Positions 8,320 to 16,643 of a stretch of DNA of 64,000 nucleotides are shown here, in pieces. The notes beneath the pieces were generated by a model, which did no database searches, was not told where the DNA came from, and saw only the letters and a program-made list of their open reading frames with translations. The DNA is from Kofleriaceae bacterium. Lineage in GTDB: Bacteria; Myxococcota_A; Polyangia; Haliangiales; Haliangiaceae. Both the position numbers and the translations under genes were made by a program. The stretch spans positions 1 to 64,000 of the forward strand of contig JANTGM010000009.1 of the NCBI GenBank assembly GCA_024762925.1, read 5' to 3'. How positions within the stretch are numbered: position 1 is the first letter of the stretch; each line of letters opens with the position of its first letter.

Positions 8320-10680
8320 GTGTTCTGCATCGTGTCCGCTTCCGAATCCAATACTGATTCGCTCGTAGGGAGCCTCGTTGGAGAGTATCGAATTGTCGAA
8401 CTTCGCTCGGACGGCACGCACTACGCAATCTTTCGCGGCACACACAGCAAACTGGAGCGACAAGCAGAGGTGCGGGTTCATCATCTTGAACACTGCGACG
8501 ACGCTATGCACACAAGGCTTGAGCAAACCGCTCGCGTCATAAGTCGTATTCGACATGCCAACGTGGTTGAGCTCTACGACTATGGCCGCCTCAACGACGG
8601 GCGGGCCTATGTTGTGCGAGAATGGATCGAAGGGACTCTTCTTAGGGATAATACGGTACCGCTCTCGCCCGAGGAAACCGCGAGACTCCTTGCGGAAGTC
8701 TGTGCGGGGCTTGCCGTAATGCATCAGGTGGGGCTCGCTCACGGAGAACTCTCCCGCAGTGCAGTCATGCTCTCGAAGGAGGGGAAGACCGCGAAGATCG
8801 TGGGGCCGCTTCTCGACCGCTCTCCAGAACAGCGAAGTGCCGCATCGGTTCAGGGGGACATCTACTCGCTTGGAGCGCTGATTCAAGAACTCTTCGGAGC
8901 CTCCATGGAATCGGTAGCCGACGGAGGCGAACCGCTTGTGCCACGTGATATCGATGCGATCGTCAAGAAGTGCCATGCAGGAAGCGACGAAGAACACTAT
9001 TGCTCTGTCATCTCTGTCGCTCAGGCGCTAGAGGAGGCGCTCAGCGCATCCGAGAATCGCGATGACGGCTTGGCTCCCGGCACACTTATCGGGGATACCT
9101 ATCGCGTCTATGCGGTAATCGGCTCTGGAGGCATGGGCAAGGTGTACGAAGCTGTGCACAAACGACTTCCACAGCGAGTCGCGATCAAGGTAATCAGTGG
9201 TGAGCACCAACCTGAGTCGCTTGCACGGTTTCGTCAAGAAGCCGAGATAGCCTCAAGCGTTGGACATCCCCACATCGTTCGCGTTTTCGACTTCAACGCA
9301 CTTCCAGACGGTCGCCCGTATATGGTCATGGAGTTTCTTGAGGGTGAGGACTTGGCGAAGACGTTGGGGCGAGGTGCTGTGCCTGCCGAACGCGCACTTG
9401 TGATCGCTGGGCAAGTTGGCTCAGCGCTGTCGGCCGCCCATGCTAAAGGCATCGTGCATCGCGACCTAAAGCCGCCCAATATATTCCTGGGGTCGGTAGA
9501 GATTGGCGGCGAACGACGCGAGCACGCAACCGTGTTGGACTTTGGGGTCTCGAAGAAAGTCGATGCCGAGGACGCAATCACGCAGACGTCAGCAATAATC
9601 GGGACTCCTCGCTATATGGCGCCAGAGCAGGCAATGGGCCGGCACGATGAGGTTGGGCCCCTTTCGGACCAATTCGCGCTCGGTTGCATCGTGTACGAAA
9701 TGCTCAGTGGGCGAAGGTGTTTTGGCGGACGTGACCTCGCCGAGATTGTGCACAGCGTGTGCTACGTCGATCCGATTCCGCTTGCCGAAGTACAACCCGA
9801 CTTGGCCTCGAATGTGACGTCGGCGGTGGCACGCGCCATGTCCAAGTCGCCCTCAAAGCGCTTTCCTTCGATGGCGGAATTTGTTGCGGCACTTGAGGGA
9901 CGAACCTTGAAGGCGGATCCTGGGGTGGTGGAGTCGAGTCTCAAACTGGCACGAGAAGATGTTGCAGGAGACGACGCGACTGTGAGAGCGGGGCAGCCAG
10001 ACGCCGCAACCATTGCAACGGTTGCCAGTCGCCCATCGAGCCGAAAGAGCGAACTGCGTACACCCGAGAATTCGGAAACGAACACGGTCGCACCCAAATC
10101 TGCCACCGTTGCAGAAGCCCAGGATTCTAACGAGGCGGGAAGACGAGCACTCTTCCTTGGAGCCGTCGCTGCGACTCTAATGGCCGTTGCATTTGTGGCC
10201 TACCAAGCCAAGAAAGATGGTGGCTCCCGGTCGCAGAAGGTGGATGGTGGTGTCGCTGCGATCGTTCAGCCGCAACCTCCGGACGCTTCTGTGGCATTCG
10301 ACGCGCGTGCTGCAATCCCCTCGGACGCATACGTCATCGAGCAGCAGGGGAGTACAATCGCTGCGGCCAGCGCTCTGGATGCCAGCCCCAAAACGCCAAA
10401 GGCTGCACGCGTACACAGAGGAGCGCATTCGAAAGAGGTTGCTTCGGTGCTCGAGAAGGCTTCCGCACTGCTCGCCTCGGGCAAGTACGCTTCCGCAAGA
10501 AGAACTCTTAGTCAATCGCCAAGGGCTGCGAAGACCTCTCGTGGCTATGCGATCACAGTGATGAGCTTCTGCGGTGAACACAACTTTGGGGCAGCTACCG
10601 ATTGGATTGCCCGTGTTGCACGTGCCGATAGACGTCGGGTGCGTCAGTACTGCAAGTCAAGGCACGGAGTTGAGCTCTAG
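8320..10680 (+). CDS. Transmembrane receptor kinase: pseudokinase fused to active Ser/Thr kinase
   Basis: 786 aa. Residues about 20-245 have a protein-kinase fold but are degenerate: the VAIK Lys position reads VRV, HRD reads HGE (AHGELSRSAVML) and DFG is lost (KIVGP). Residues about 262-525 are a complete kinase with loop IGSGGMGKVYEA, VAIK (Lys near 290), HRDLKPPN (near 380), DFGVS (near 407) and YMAPEQ. A linker leads to one transmembrane segment (about 608-630) and a roughly 155-residue external tail. GTG start at 8320; another GTG at 8332 is possible. The N-terminal pseudokinase probably regulates the second domain. Confidence 0.9.
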   Translation: MFCIVSASESNTDSLVGSLVGEYRIVELRSDGTHYAIFRGTHSKLERQAEVRVHHLEHCDDAMHTRLEQTARVISRIRHANVVELYDYGRLNDGRAYVVREWIEGTLLRDNTVPLSPEETARLLAEVCAGLAVMHQVGLAHGELSRSAVMLSKEGKTAKIVGPLLDRSPEQRSAASVQGDIYSLGALIQELFGASMESVADGGEPLVPRDIDAIVKKCHAGSDEEHYCSVISVAQALEEALSASENRDDGLAPGTLIGDTYRVYAVIGSGGMGKVYEAVHKRLPQRVAIKVISGEHQPESLARFRQEAEIASSVGHPHIVRVFDFNALPDGRPYMVMEFLEGEDLAKTLGRGAVPAERALVIAGQVGSALSAAHAKGIVHRDLKPPNIFLGSVEIGGERREHATVLDFGVSKKVDAEDAITQTSAIIGTPRYMAPEQAMGRHDEVGPLSDQFALGCIVYEMLSGRRCFGGRDLAEIVHSVCYVDPIPLAEVQPDLASNVTSAVARAMSKSPSKRFPSMAEFVAALEGRTLKADPGVVESSLKLAREDVAGDDATVRAGQPDAATIATVASRPSSRKSELRTPENSETNTVAPKSATVAEAQDSNEAGRRALFLGAVAATLMAVAFVAYQAKKDGGSRSQKVDGGVAAIVQPQPPDASVAFDARAAIPSDAYVIEQQGSTIAAASALDASPKTPKAARVHRGAHSKEVASVLEKASALLASGKYASARRTLSQSPRAAKTSRGYAITVMSFCGEHNFGAATDWIARVARADRRRVRQYCKSRHGVEL

Positions 10681-11314
10681 CCGGCGCTTCACTCGCTCGA
10701 ATCTGCTTTGACTCGAATCTCCAGTACCTTGTTGATCCTGATCGTGTGAAACCCAAGCGCTTGCTCGCCGGATGGTCGTGCACGCACTTGGGCGCCCTGC
10801 CCGCACACTAGTGTGGGATCCAGAGAGATTGATTCGTGATCGCGAAGTCAGCTCGTTTTCTGGCGAGGCGGGAAGAGGAAGTTTGCTGGGGCAAGCGACC
10901 GATGAACAACGAAGAAGACTGGCAGAGCCCGTCTGTCTAGCGGGCGAGAAGATGAGTGAGCGCGTTCGATATTCATGAATCGCGCGCGAGTGTCGGATTC
11001 AAGACTCTTGCTCGCGCTCGCTCGGTTCTTCGCTCTCTGGACGCCTTCGGCTCTGCGTTGCTCAGCGCTCACTTGCCCCAGCAAACTCGTTGTTCACGCC
11101 TTGCCAGTGAACGAACTCCCATCACGATCGTCGATCAACCATTCTGAATCCGACACGAGTTTCTGAGAAGCTTCTGATGTGACACGGATCGATTCCGCAT
11201 GCTCCATGGCGGTTGGGGCGCACTCAGAACGAATCACCATACAGAACTTGATGAATTCGGAAGCGCGCGAGAGTTGGCCTCTGCAAACAAACTTGTTGGT
11301 GTCGTCTGGACTTC
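10681..11314. repeat. Gene-free interval with family A repeat in inverted arrangement
   Basis: I see no convincing gene in these 634 bases. From 10800 there is a family A copy: CACTAGTGTGGGATCCAGAG, then a degenerate TCGCGAAG...TTTCTGGCGAGGC block. A 15-base block GTTTGCTGGGGCAAG near 10883-10897 returns as its exact reverse complement near 11073-11088. Bases 11030-11100 also match the first 70 bases of the window in reverse. The segment therefore looks like two repeat copies facing each other, with a possible long hairpin of about 200 bases. Confidence 0.6.
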
Positions 11315-11761
11315 ATGAATGAGAGGAGTCAGCGCATTTTGGAGGACCAACTCATGCGAGATCGCCATAGCTCGCCAGGCACTTCTCCTTTAGGCTTGCT
11401 TATACCCATGCAGAACAATCCGCAGCTCTCGCCCCTTCGTGACTCCATTGCCTGTATTGCGGCCGCCATCATTGGCGTGGATGGGCAAGTCACCAAGTCT
11501 GAGCTCTCGCGCTTCCACGAGTTTTTCTCAGCGGAGTTTGGTGTTTCGGAAGCGGAGGCCGATGCACTACTCGAAACCGGCAAGAACGAGTTTGCGCGCT
11601 TAGACCATCACCTTCAAGTGCTCGCGAACGTGCTACCTGAAAACCTCGTCGAACGGGCGCGCTTTATGCGCTACTTCAACGACTCCATTGCGGTTGACGG
11701 TGTCGATGCAGATGAGTATCCGCTCTTCGACAAGATTCGCGACGTGCTCTTTCCGCAGTGA
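11315..11761 (+). CDS. TerB-like (tellurite resistance/DUF533-type) helical protein
   Basis: 148 aa, all-helical. The region from about residue 40 (LRDSIACIAAAIIGVDGQVTKSEL) to the end (YFNDSIAVDGVDADEYPLF) shows the paired acidic D-G-x-[VI]-x-x-x-E/D motifs typical of TerB-like domains, which bind divalent metal and act as scaffolds. Start is uncertain: ATG 11315 is the longest, but ATG 11354 or 11408 would also keep the whole domain, and none has a strong ribosome binding site. It is convergent with the YggS gene. Confidence 0.7.
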   Translation: MNERSQRILEDQLMRDRHSSPGTSPLGLLIPMQNNPQLSPLRDSIACIAAAIIGVDGQVTKSELSRFHEFFSAEFGVSEAEADALLETGKNEFARLDHHLQVLANVLPENLVERARFMRYFNDSIAVDGVDADEYPLFDKIRDVLFPQ

Positions 11762-11772
11762 TGCCTCTTTGA

Positions 11773-12471
11773 TTAGGCGTCGCGTGGGCCAAAGATGCGC
11801 GTTCCAACTCGAACGATCGTCGAGCCTTCGGCGATAGCGTCTTGATAGTCGCTGCTCATCCCCATGGAGAGTTCTGGCAAAGCCAGGCCCGTCTTGCTTC
11901 GTGCAAGGTCTCGCAACTCACGTAGGCGCGCGAACGCTCGTCGCGGTTCTTCTGCGGGGCTCGGTATGCACATGAAGCCACGAATCTCGAGGTGAGCAAG
12001 TGAAGCCAGCTGTTCGAGCAATGGGAGCGTATCGTCTGGAACAATTCCTGATTTGCTCGCTTCGTTAGAGATGTTGATGTTGAGAAGGCCGGGCAGGGTA
12101 CGCTGGAGCTGCTCTGCGGCCGCTGCGAGTTTCTCGGCAAGCTTGAGCGAGTCAACGCTGTGCACCAGAGTTACACCCGCAACACGCTTGGCTTTCTTGC
12201 TTTGAATATGGCCAATGAAGTGCCATCGCACGTCGTTTGGCAACCGCGCTTCATGGTTCTGAAGGCCTTGCACGTAATTTTCGCCAAAATCCCGGAGACC
12301 CGCATCATAGGCCGCCTGCACGCGTTCTAGGCTCTGCTTCTTGCTGACAGCTAGCAACATGACATCACTGGGAGAGCGGCCTGCTCGACGTGCAGCCTCG
12401 GCCATCGATGCTTGTATCTCTGCGATGCGATTGGCGACTTCGTTTGCTTCGTTTGCAGACACCCTATGCAC
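11773..12471 (-). CDS. YggS-family PLP-binding protein (PLP homeostasis protein)
   Basis: 232 aa, single-domain alanine-racemase-like TIM barrel. Motifs LLAVSKKQ (Schiff-base Lys), DFGENYVQ, WHFIGHIQSKK, NISNEASKSGI and the C-terminal LSMGMSSDYQDAI...STIVRVGTRIFG are diagnostic. Known members bind pyridoxal phosphate and balance vitamin B6 and amino/keto acid pools without being catabolic enzymes. Divergent from the His-rich lipoprotein. Confidence 0.95.
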   Translation of the reverse strand: MHRVSANEANEVANRIAEIQASMAEAARRAGRSPSDVMLLAVSKKQSLERVQAAYDAGLRDFGENYVQGLQNHEARLPNDVRWHFIGHIQSKKAKRVAGVTLVHSVDSLKLAEKLAAAAEQLQRTLPGLLNINISNEASKSGIVPDDTLPLLEQLASLAHLEIRGFMCIPSPAEEPRRAFARLRELRDLARSKTGLALPELSMGMSSDYQDAIAEGSTIVRVGTRIFGPRDA

Positions 12472-12537
12472 AGCTTAGCTGGATCGAGAGCCACAAATCT
12501 GGTCTGCTGGCTACAACTTCCAGCAAAGGTTTATGCG

Positions 12538-13206
12538 ATGAACAAACTACTAGCTTCCATTGTATTTGGCACAGGTCTCCTGCTCTCTGCGTGCACCGTG
12601 CATCACTATCACCACAGAGCCACAGATAGCGGAAAGAAGGCCAGTAAGTGCACCCACCACGGTGCAGAACACCAACTTCCGGAGGGGCATCCACCTGTTG
12701 GTCATCACGGCATGAAAGGTCATCACATGCCTGCGGGTCACCCACCCGTAAAAGGCCATGGAATGCCCCACGGTCACGGCAAAAATGGACATCACGACAT
12801 GCCTGCCGGGCATCCTCCTGTCAATGGTCACGGATCGATGAAAGGGCATCATGGCGGCATGACAGGACATGACGAAGCAGAGCACGACAAGCTGCACGCA
12901 AACCTACCTGCCCCGGTCACAGCGTTTCACGACTCCTTCGCAGAGGTGTGGCACGAAGAGAGCGATGCAGTTCGCAGCACGGCCGGATGCGCGAAAGCAC
13001 GAGAGTGGGAGACACTTGCAAAAGGCGTGAGCCAACACAAGGCGCAGCGAGAGCAAGCGATTGCCTACGCAACAGCGGCGAAGTCTCTTGCCGAGAAAGT
13101 GAAGGGCGTCTCGTCAGCTTGTCGCCAGAAGAAGGCGTCCGTGCAAGCGGAACTTGCCGCAGTTCATGATGCGCTCCACGGCGTCATGAAGGCGCTCGCT
13201 AAGTAA
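12538..13206 (+). CDS. Histidine-rich lipoprotein with GHPP repeats
   Basis: 222 aa. The ATG at 12538 opens directly on a signal peptide with lipobox LLSAC (Cys19); upstream codons overlap the divergent gene. Residues about 20-125 are extremely rich in His, Gly, Met and Pro, with imperfect repeats around MPAGHPPV and GHHGMKGHH. The C-terminal 95 residues are helical and include a CAK...SACRQKK cysteine pair. The composition implies binding of Ni, Cu, Zn or Co ions at the cell surface or in the periplasm, by analogy to other His/Met-rich proteins. No named family recognised. Confidence 0.8.
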   Translation: MNKLLASIVFGTGLLLSACTVHHYHHRATDSGKKASKCTHHGAEHQLPEGHPPVGHHGMKGHHMPAGHPPVKGHGMPHGHGKNGHHDMPAGHPPVNGHGSMKGHHGGMTGHDEAEHDKLHANLPAPVTAFHDSFAEVWHEESDAVRSTAGCAKAREWETLAKGVSQHKAQREQAIAYATAAKSLAEKVKGVSSACRQKKASVQAELAAVHDALHGVMKALAK

Positions 13207-13227
13207 AACACCTAGCCTTGTTTCTCG

Positions 13228-13250
13228 GCAGCTCCTCGCCTAGGAGCTGC
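13228..13250 (+). terminator. Stem-loop after the His-rich lipoprotein
   Basis: GCAGCTCCT and AGGAGCTGC make a perfect 9-bp stem with a five-base loop (CGCCT), 22 bases after the stop codon. The downstream sequence TTGATGATG is only weakly T-rich, so termination efficiency is doubtful. The 3' arm resembles a Shine-Dalgarno sequence, and the next gene starts 25 bases further. Confidence 0.5.
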
Positions 13251-13275
13251 TTGATGATGCAAAGGAGTTGCTCCT

Positions 13276-14700
13276 GTGATCGCTGACTGGCTCTCGCTGA
13301 TTTTATCTGCTCTAGCTATTTGGGCCGTCGTATTCTCAGTCTATGTGGTTTCAGAGCGGCGCTCACCAGCATCCACAATTTCGTGGGTGCTCACGCTGGG
13401 CTTTCTTCCAATCGTGGGCTTTGTCGTCTACTACTTCGTAGGACCTCGCCGTTTTGATCGCAAGAAGCGCCGTCGTGCACAAGCGCAGCAGGCTGTGAAG
13501 GAAGCTTTGGTCGCGCCCAGCGACGATGATTCTGTTGACAATGCGGAGGACGTTGAGTTTCTCGTTGCGATGAACAATGGCGCTCTCGGCGCATCCGCAC
13601 ACAGGCGCACTGCCGAACTCAAGCTGCTCTTCTCGGGAAACGAGACATACGGGCAGATTATCGAGGACATCGACAATGCCACGCATCATGTCAACATGGA
13701 GTACTACATCTGGGAGCCGGATTCGATCGGCACCCGACTTCGAGATGCTCTTGTCGCCAGTGCAGCGCGGGGCGTTGCGGTTCGCTTGCATCTCGACGGA
13801 GTTGGGTCTGCCAAGGCAAATAAGCGGTTTTGGCGGCCTTTAACAGACGCTGGCGGCGTTGTCGCGCACTTCAATCGACTGGCGCTGCGGCGCCGGACGG
13901 GCAACTTTCGGACTCACCGAAAAATCGCAGTCATCGATGGCAAGATTGGCTACAGCGGCGGCATGAACATCACCGATGTGCACTCCGAAGAGTTCTCAGG
14001 GGACGATTCATGGAGAGACACCCACCTGCGCCTTGAAGGCCCTGCGACCCGTGGGTTGCAAATGGTCTTCAACGAAGGTTGGTATGATTCGACGAGCGAG
14101 ATTCTCGATGGAGCCGAGTTCTTCCCGATCGAAACGACCGCTCACGCGAAGTCTCGAGCCGTGCAGATCGTTTCATCAGGACCCGATGAGAGCCACAATG
14201 CGATGCACAAGCTCATCGCCTCGAGCATCTTTGCTTCGGTTCGCCGGGTCTACATAACAACGCCGTACTTTGTCCCCGATCCCACAATCTGCGACGCATT
14301 AAACTCCGCTGCCCTGCGCGGTGCCGATGTGCGCATCATCGTTCCTCGAAAAAACGATCTGAAACTCATTGGTGCTGCCTCGCGCTCATACTATCCTGGC
14401 CTGCTGGACGTTGGCGTGCGCATCTTCGAATACGGCCCACGCATGGTGCACGCCAAGACCTTAGTCGTTGATGACACGCTCTCGTTGGTGGGCACAGCCA
14501 ATGTTGACAATCGCAGCTTTCGTCTCAACTTCGAAGTTGGCGTGGCTTGCTACGATGGCGATATCTGCGAGGAGTTGGTTGCAGCCTTTGAGCAGGACTT
14601 GGAGAACACAGTGGAGGTAACGTTGGAAATGGTTGCTCGGTATAGCCGTTTTCGACGATTGGGGCAGAGCTTCGCTCGGCTGGTTTCTCCCTTGCTCTAG
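13276..14700 (+). CDS. cls: Cardiolipin synthase (PLD superfamily)
   Basis: 474 aa. Two N-terminal transmembrane segments (about residues 5-25 and 35-55) precede two phospholipase D motifs: HRKIAVIDGKIGYSGG (His near 215) and HAKTLVVDDTLSLVGT (His near 392), each followed by the expected GGxN/NxDNRSF context. It should condense two phosphatidylglycerols, or PG and PE, into cardiolipin at the inner membrane. GTG start with AAGGAG 9 bases upstream. The TAG stop is made of a TA dinucleotide plus the first G of the adjacent MITE. Confidence 0.93.
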   Translation: MIADWLSLILSALAIWAVVFSVYVVSERRSPASTISWVLTLGFLPIVGFVVYYFVGPRRFDRKKRRRAQAQQAVKEALVAPSDDDSVDNAEDVEFLVAMNNGALGASAHRRTAELKLLFSGNETYGQIIEDIDNATHHVNMEYYIWEPDSIGTRLRDALVASAARGVAVRLHLDGVGSAKANKRFWRPLTDAGGVVAHFNRLALRRRTGNFRTHRKIAVIDGKIGYSGGMNITDVHSEEFSGDDSWRDTHLRLEGPATRGLQMVFNEGWYDSTSEILDGAEFFPIETTAHAKSRAVQIVSSGPDESHNAMHKLIASSIFASVRRVYITTPYFVPDPTICDALNSAALRGADVRIIVPRKNDLKLIGAASRSYYPGLLDVGVRIFEYGPRMVHAKTLVVDDTLSLVGTANVDNRSFRLNFEVGVACYDGDICEELVAAFEQDLENTVEVTLEMVARYSRFRRLGQSFARLVSPLL

Positions 14701-14813
14701 AGCGTATCTCACAACCACTGACCGAGCATGAGGGGCCGAGCTGAGGGCAGGTCCAGGAGTGAGAGCGCAGGCATAGTGGCTCTACGGCAAGGTTTCGCGA
14801 CCCCGAGATGCGC
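14700..14813 (+). mobile_element. MITE, truncated copy with one terminal inverted repeat
   Basis: Starts GAGCGTATCTCACAACCACT after a TA dinucleotide and matches the complement of 16527-16643 over about 114 bases with few mismatches and short indels. The distal end seen in the complete copy is missing; homology stops at 14813, where family A repeat sequence follows. It carries no ORF. It directly abuts the cls stop codon. Confidence 0.7.
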
Positions 14814-14819
14814 ATGGCC

Positions 14820-14940
14820 AGCGCTCTTCGTTGCTCAGTTCCTTCCTTACCCCGGTAAGGTCGTCGTTCGCGCCCTGCCAGAGAACAAGCCTGCTTCGCG
14901 AGAGGAAATCTTTCCTCCGGAACTTGGCACTAGCGTTACG
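14820..14940 (-). repeat. Dispersed non-coding repeat, family A, copy 3
   Basis: The reverse complement contains CTAGTGCCAAGTTC, GATTTCCTCTCGCGAAGCAG and a GGTAAGGAAGGA-CTGAGCAACGA block, all matching the start of the window (1-172). An internal short palindrome TTACCCCGGTAA lies near 14845-14858. The end of the desaturase gene just enters the repeat. Confidence 0.6.
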
Positions 14941-15532
14941 CCGCGTTCTGTGAGGCAGTAGTCTTCTTCTTCTTGTGTGGGCGGGCAATCACGTAGTTCT
15001 CTGCAAACTCCGGAAGCACCTCATTGTTTTCGTCGACAAGCCAGGGCACTTCAAAGAGCTTCCGTTCTGGAACTCGAACAATTCCCGATGGAGTGAGCGT
15101 GCCGAATACTCGATCCCAAATTGGCGAAGTCACTCCGTGATTCTCCTTTGGGCGGGTGTAATGGTGATGAAGGTGATGCTGCCGTAGCCAGGTACCGTAT
15201 CGAGATTTTGGCGCGTGCGTGTGGCACCGCCGATGCAGCCACTCATACATGAGGTAGGTTGAGGCAAAGGCACCCCCGTAGCACAACCCAAACAACGGGC
15301 CTGCAAGCCAAAGCACTGCTGGGGTTGCGACAGCCAGGGCAAAACTCGCGGCAATTGCCTTTTCTAGCGCCGGGGCGAAGTACTGACCGTTGGTGTGGTG
15401 TTTCAAGTGCTGCCGGGAGAATCGGTTTCGGCCTTTGGCTCCGTGCGCATACCAGTTGTGAAGGGCATACTCTGCGAACGACCAAGTGAGTACGCCGAGG
15501 ATGCTGCTAACAGCGATGTAGACAATGAGCAT
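14936..15532 (-). CDS. Sterol desaturase / fatty acid hydroxylase family protein
   Basis: 198 aa integral membrane di-iron enzyme. The His clusters are clear: HNWYAH, RQHLKHH, HRRCHTH and RQHHLHHH, with transmembrane helices at about 5-25 and 60-100. Family members hydroxylate or desaturate lipids, including sterols, carotenoids and fatty acids, using O2. The gene follows the TetR gene by 4 bases, so it is the likely target of that regulator. The C-terminus is basic (HKKKKTTA) and its last codons run into repeat DNA. Confidence 0.88.
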   Translation of the reverse strand: MLIVYIAVSSILGVLTWSFAEYALHNWYAHGAKGRNRFSRQHLKHHTNGQYFAPALEKAIAASFALAVATPAVLWLAGPLFGLCYGGAFASTYLMYEWLHRRCHTHAPKSRYGTWLRQHHLHHHYTRPKENHGVTSPIWDRVFGTLTPSGIVRVPERKLFEVPWLVDENNEVLPEFAENYVIARPHKKKKTTASQNAA

Positions 15533-15536
15533 GAAC

Positions 15537-16217
15537 CTATCCCTTCTTGGCCTCTTGAGGTGCGCCCCAGGCGATTAAGAGATTTTCTAGGAGTCCTTGT
15601 CCCACGCTCTGTGCTGAGAAAAGTTCTGGGTCAAAGCGTGAAAGCTTGCCGAGCGCAACAGCACCTTGAAGCGATGCCCAAAGCTGTATCGCCCTCTCCC
15701 GCGCCAGCCCTGGGGAGAGGGCACCTTCGTCTTGCGCTCTCGCAATCAGCTGCTCCACCAACATCATGAGCGCCACGAGTCTTGGTGCGGTCTCTGTAGC
15801 TATGGGGTCGCCAATCAAGACCTTGGGAGATGCCAGCATCTGACTTATCAAGCTGAGTTCATGGGCACAGTCGCCGGCGGTCGACTGCAGGTAGCACTCG
15901 GCCGCAGCACGCAGCTTTGCAATCTCATTGCCCTCACCTTCAAGTGGCGCCAACGCCTCGGCAATGCGCTTGTGGAGCGAGGCAATTGCGCGCCTCTGCA
16001 TATGGGCGAGAAGCACCTCCATTGATGGGAAATATCGGTAGAGCGCACCTGGGGTGTAGTCGAGCTCCTTTGCAAGGCGCCCCACCGTCACCTTTTCGAG
16101 CCCACCCTCAGCCAGAATTCGCATCGCCGTATCGACAATAAACTCTTTTCGTTCTAGACGTTTACGGCGAACTCGAGGTGAGTGTTCGGCCGCTGACGCG
16201 GCGATTTCGCGAGCCAT
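15537..16217 (-). CDS. TetR/AcrR family transcriptional regulator
   Basis: 226 aa with start at ATG 16217 (MAREIAASAAEHS). The frame is open further up, but that part would be the promoter. The N-terminal helix-turn-helix is clear: IVDTAMRILAEGG...VTVGRLAKELDYTPGALYRYF (about residues 25-65), followed by an all-helical ligand domain. Organised as tetR-desaturase, it probably represses both genes by binding the palindrome 9 bases upstream, responding to a lipid or acyl-CoA-like ligand (inference). Confidence 0.9.
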   Translation of the reverse strand: MAREIAASAAEHSPRVRRKRLERKEFIVDTAMRILAEGGLEKVTVGRLAKELDYTPGALYRYFPSMEVLLAHMQRRAIASLHKRIAEALAPLEGEGNEIAKLRAAAECYLQSTAGDCAHELSLISQMLASPKVLIGDPIATETAPRLVALMMLVEQLIARAQDEGALSPGLARERAIQLWASLQGAVALGKLSRFDPELFSAQSVGQGLLENLLIAWGAPQEAKKG

Positions 16218-16226
16218 GTTTAAAAA

Positions 16227-16241
16227 GTAAAGCGTATTTAC
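16227..16241 (-). promoter_or_regulatory. Putative TetR operator (palindrome GTAAA-N5-TTTAC)
   Basis: A perfect inverted repeat GTAAA GCGTA TTTAC lies 9-24 bases upstream of the tetR start codon, in AT-rich DNA that is otherwise unusual for this window. Size and position fit an autoregulatory TetR-family operator overlapping the promoter. Confidence 0.5.
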
Positions 16242-16451
16242 ATAAACTGCAACAACAATCGTACGGGAATGCTCGTTTTGGGAATGCATCGCCGATTCGC
16301 CGCCACGATTTGAGCCTCGCGGTTGGAGTCGAAGAAGCGGGCCAGGGCTTACCCTCACATCAAGCTGCTGCACTTGCGGACGGTAAATCGCCTAAGAATA
16401 AGTAGTAAACAGGTCTGCATCAACGCTACGCATGCGTGGTCTCACGTGGTC

Positions 16452-16480
16452 GCAAATTGATGCTCCTGAACTTGGAACTA
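16452..16480 (+). repeat. Family A repeat fragment
   Basis: Short piece (GCTCCTGAACTTGGAACTAG) matching the complement of about 98-120 with about two mismatches. It sits immediately beside the TA target dinucleotide of the complete MITE. Confidence 0.45.
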
Positions 16481-16643
16481 GAGCCTGTCTCACAACCTCT
16501 TTGGTCGTCTGAGTCCCGATCTGCGGCGCATCTCGGCGTCGCGAAACCTTGCCGTGGAGCCACTATGCTGCGCTGCGCTCTCGCTCCTGGACCTGCTTGC
16601 AACTCGGGCCCTCATACTCGGTCAGTGGTCATGAGATACGCTC
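16481..16643. mobile_element. MITE, complete copy with TA target duplication
   Basis: 163 bases bounded by imperfect terminal inverted repeats: left GAGCCTGTCTCACAACCTCT, right (complement) GAGCGTATCTCATGACCACT, 15 of 20 identical. TA flanks both ends (16479-16480 and 16644-16645), as expected for TA-targeting elements of the IS630/Tc1-mariner type. No coding capacity. It is inverted relative to the truncated copy at 14700-14813. The terminal C together with the TA forms the complement of the TAG stop codon of the minus-strand lipoprotein. Confidence 0.7.
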
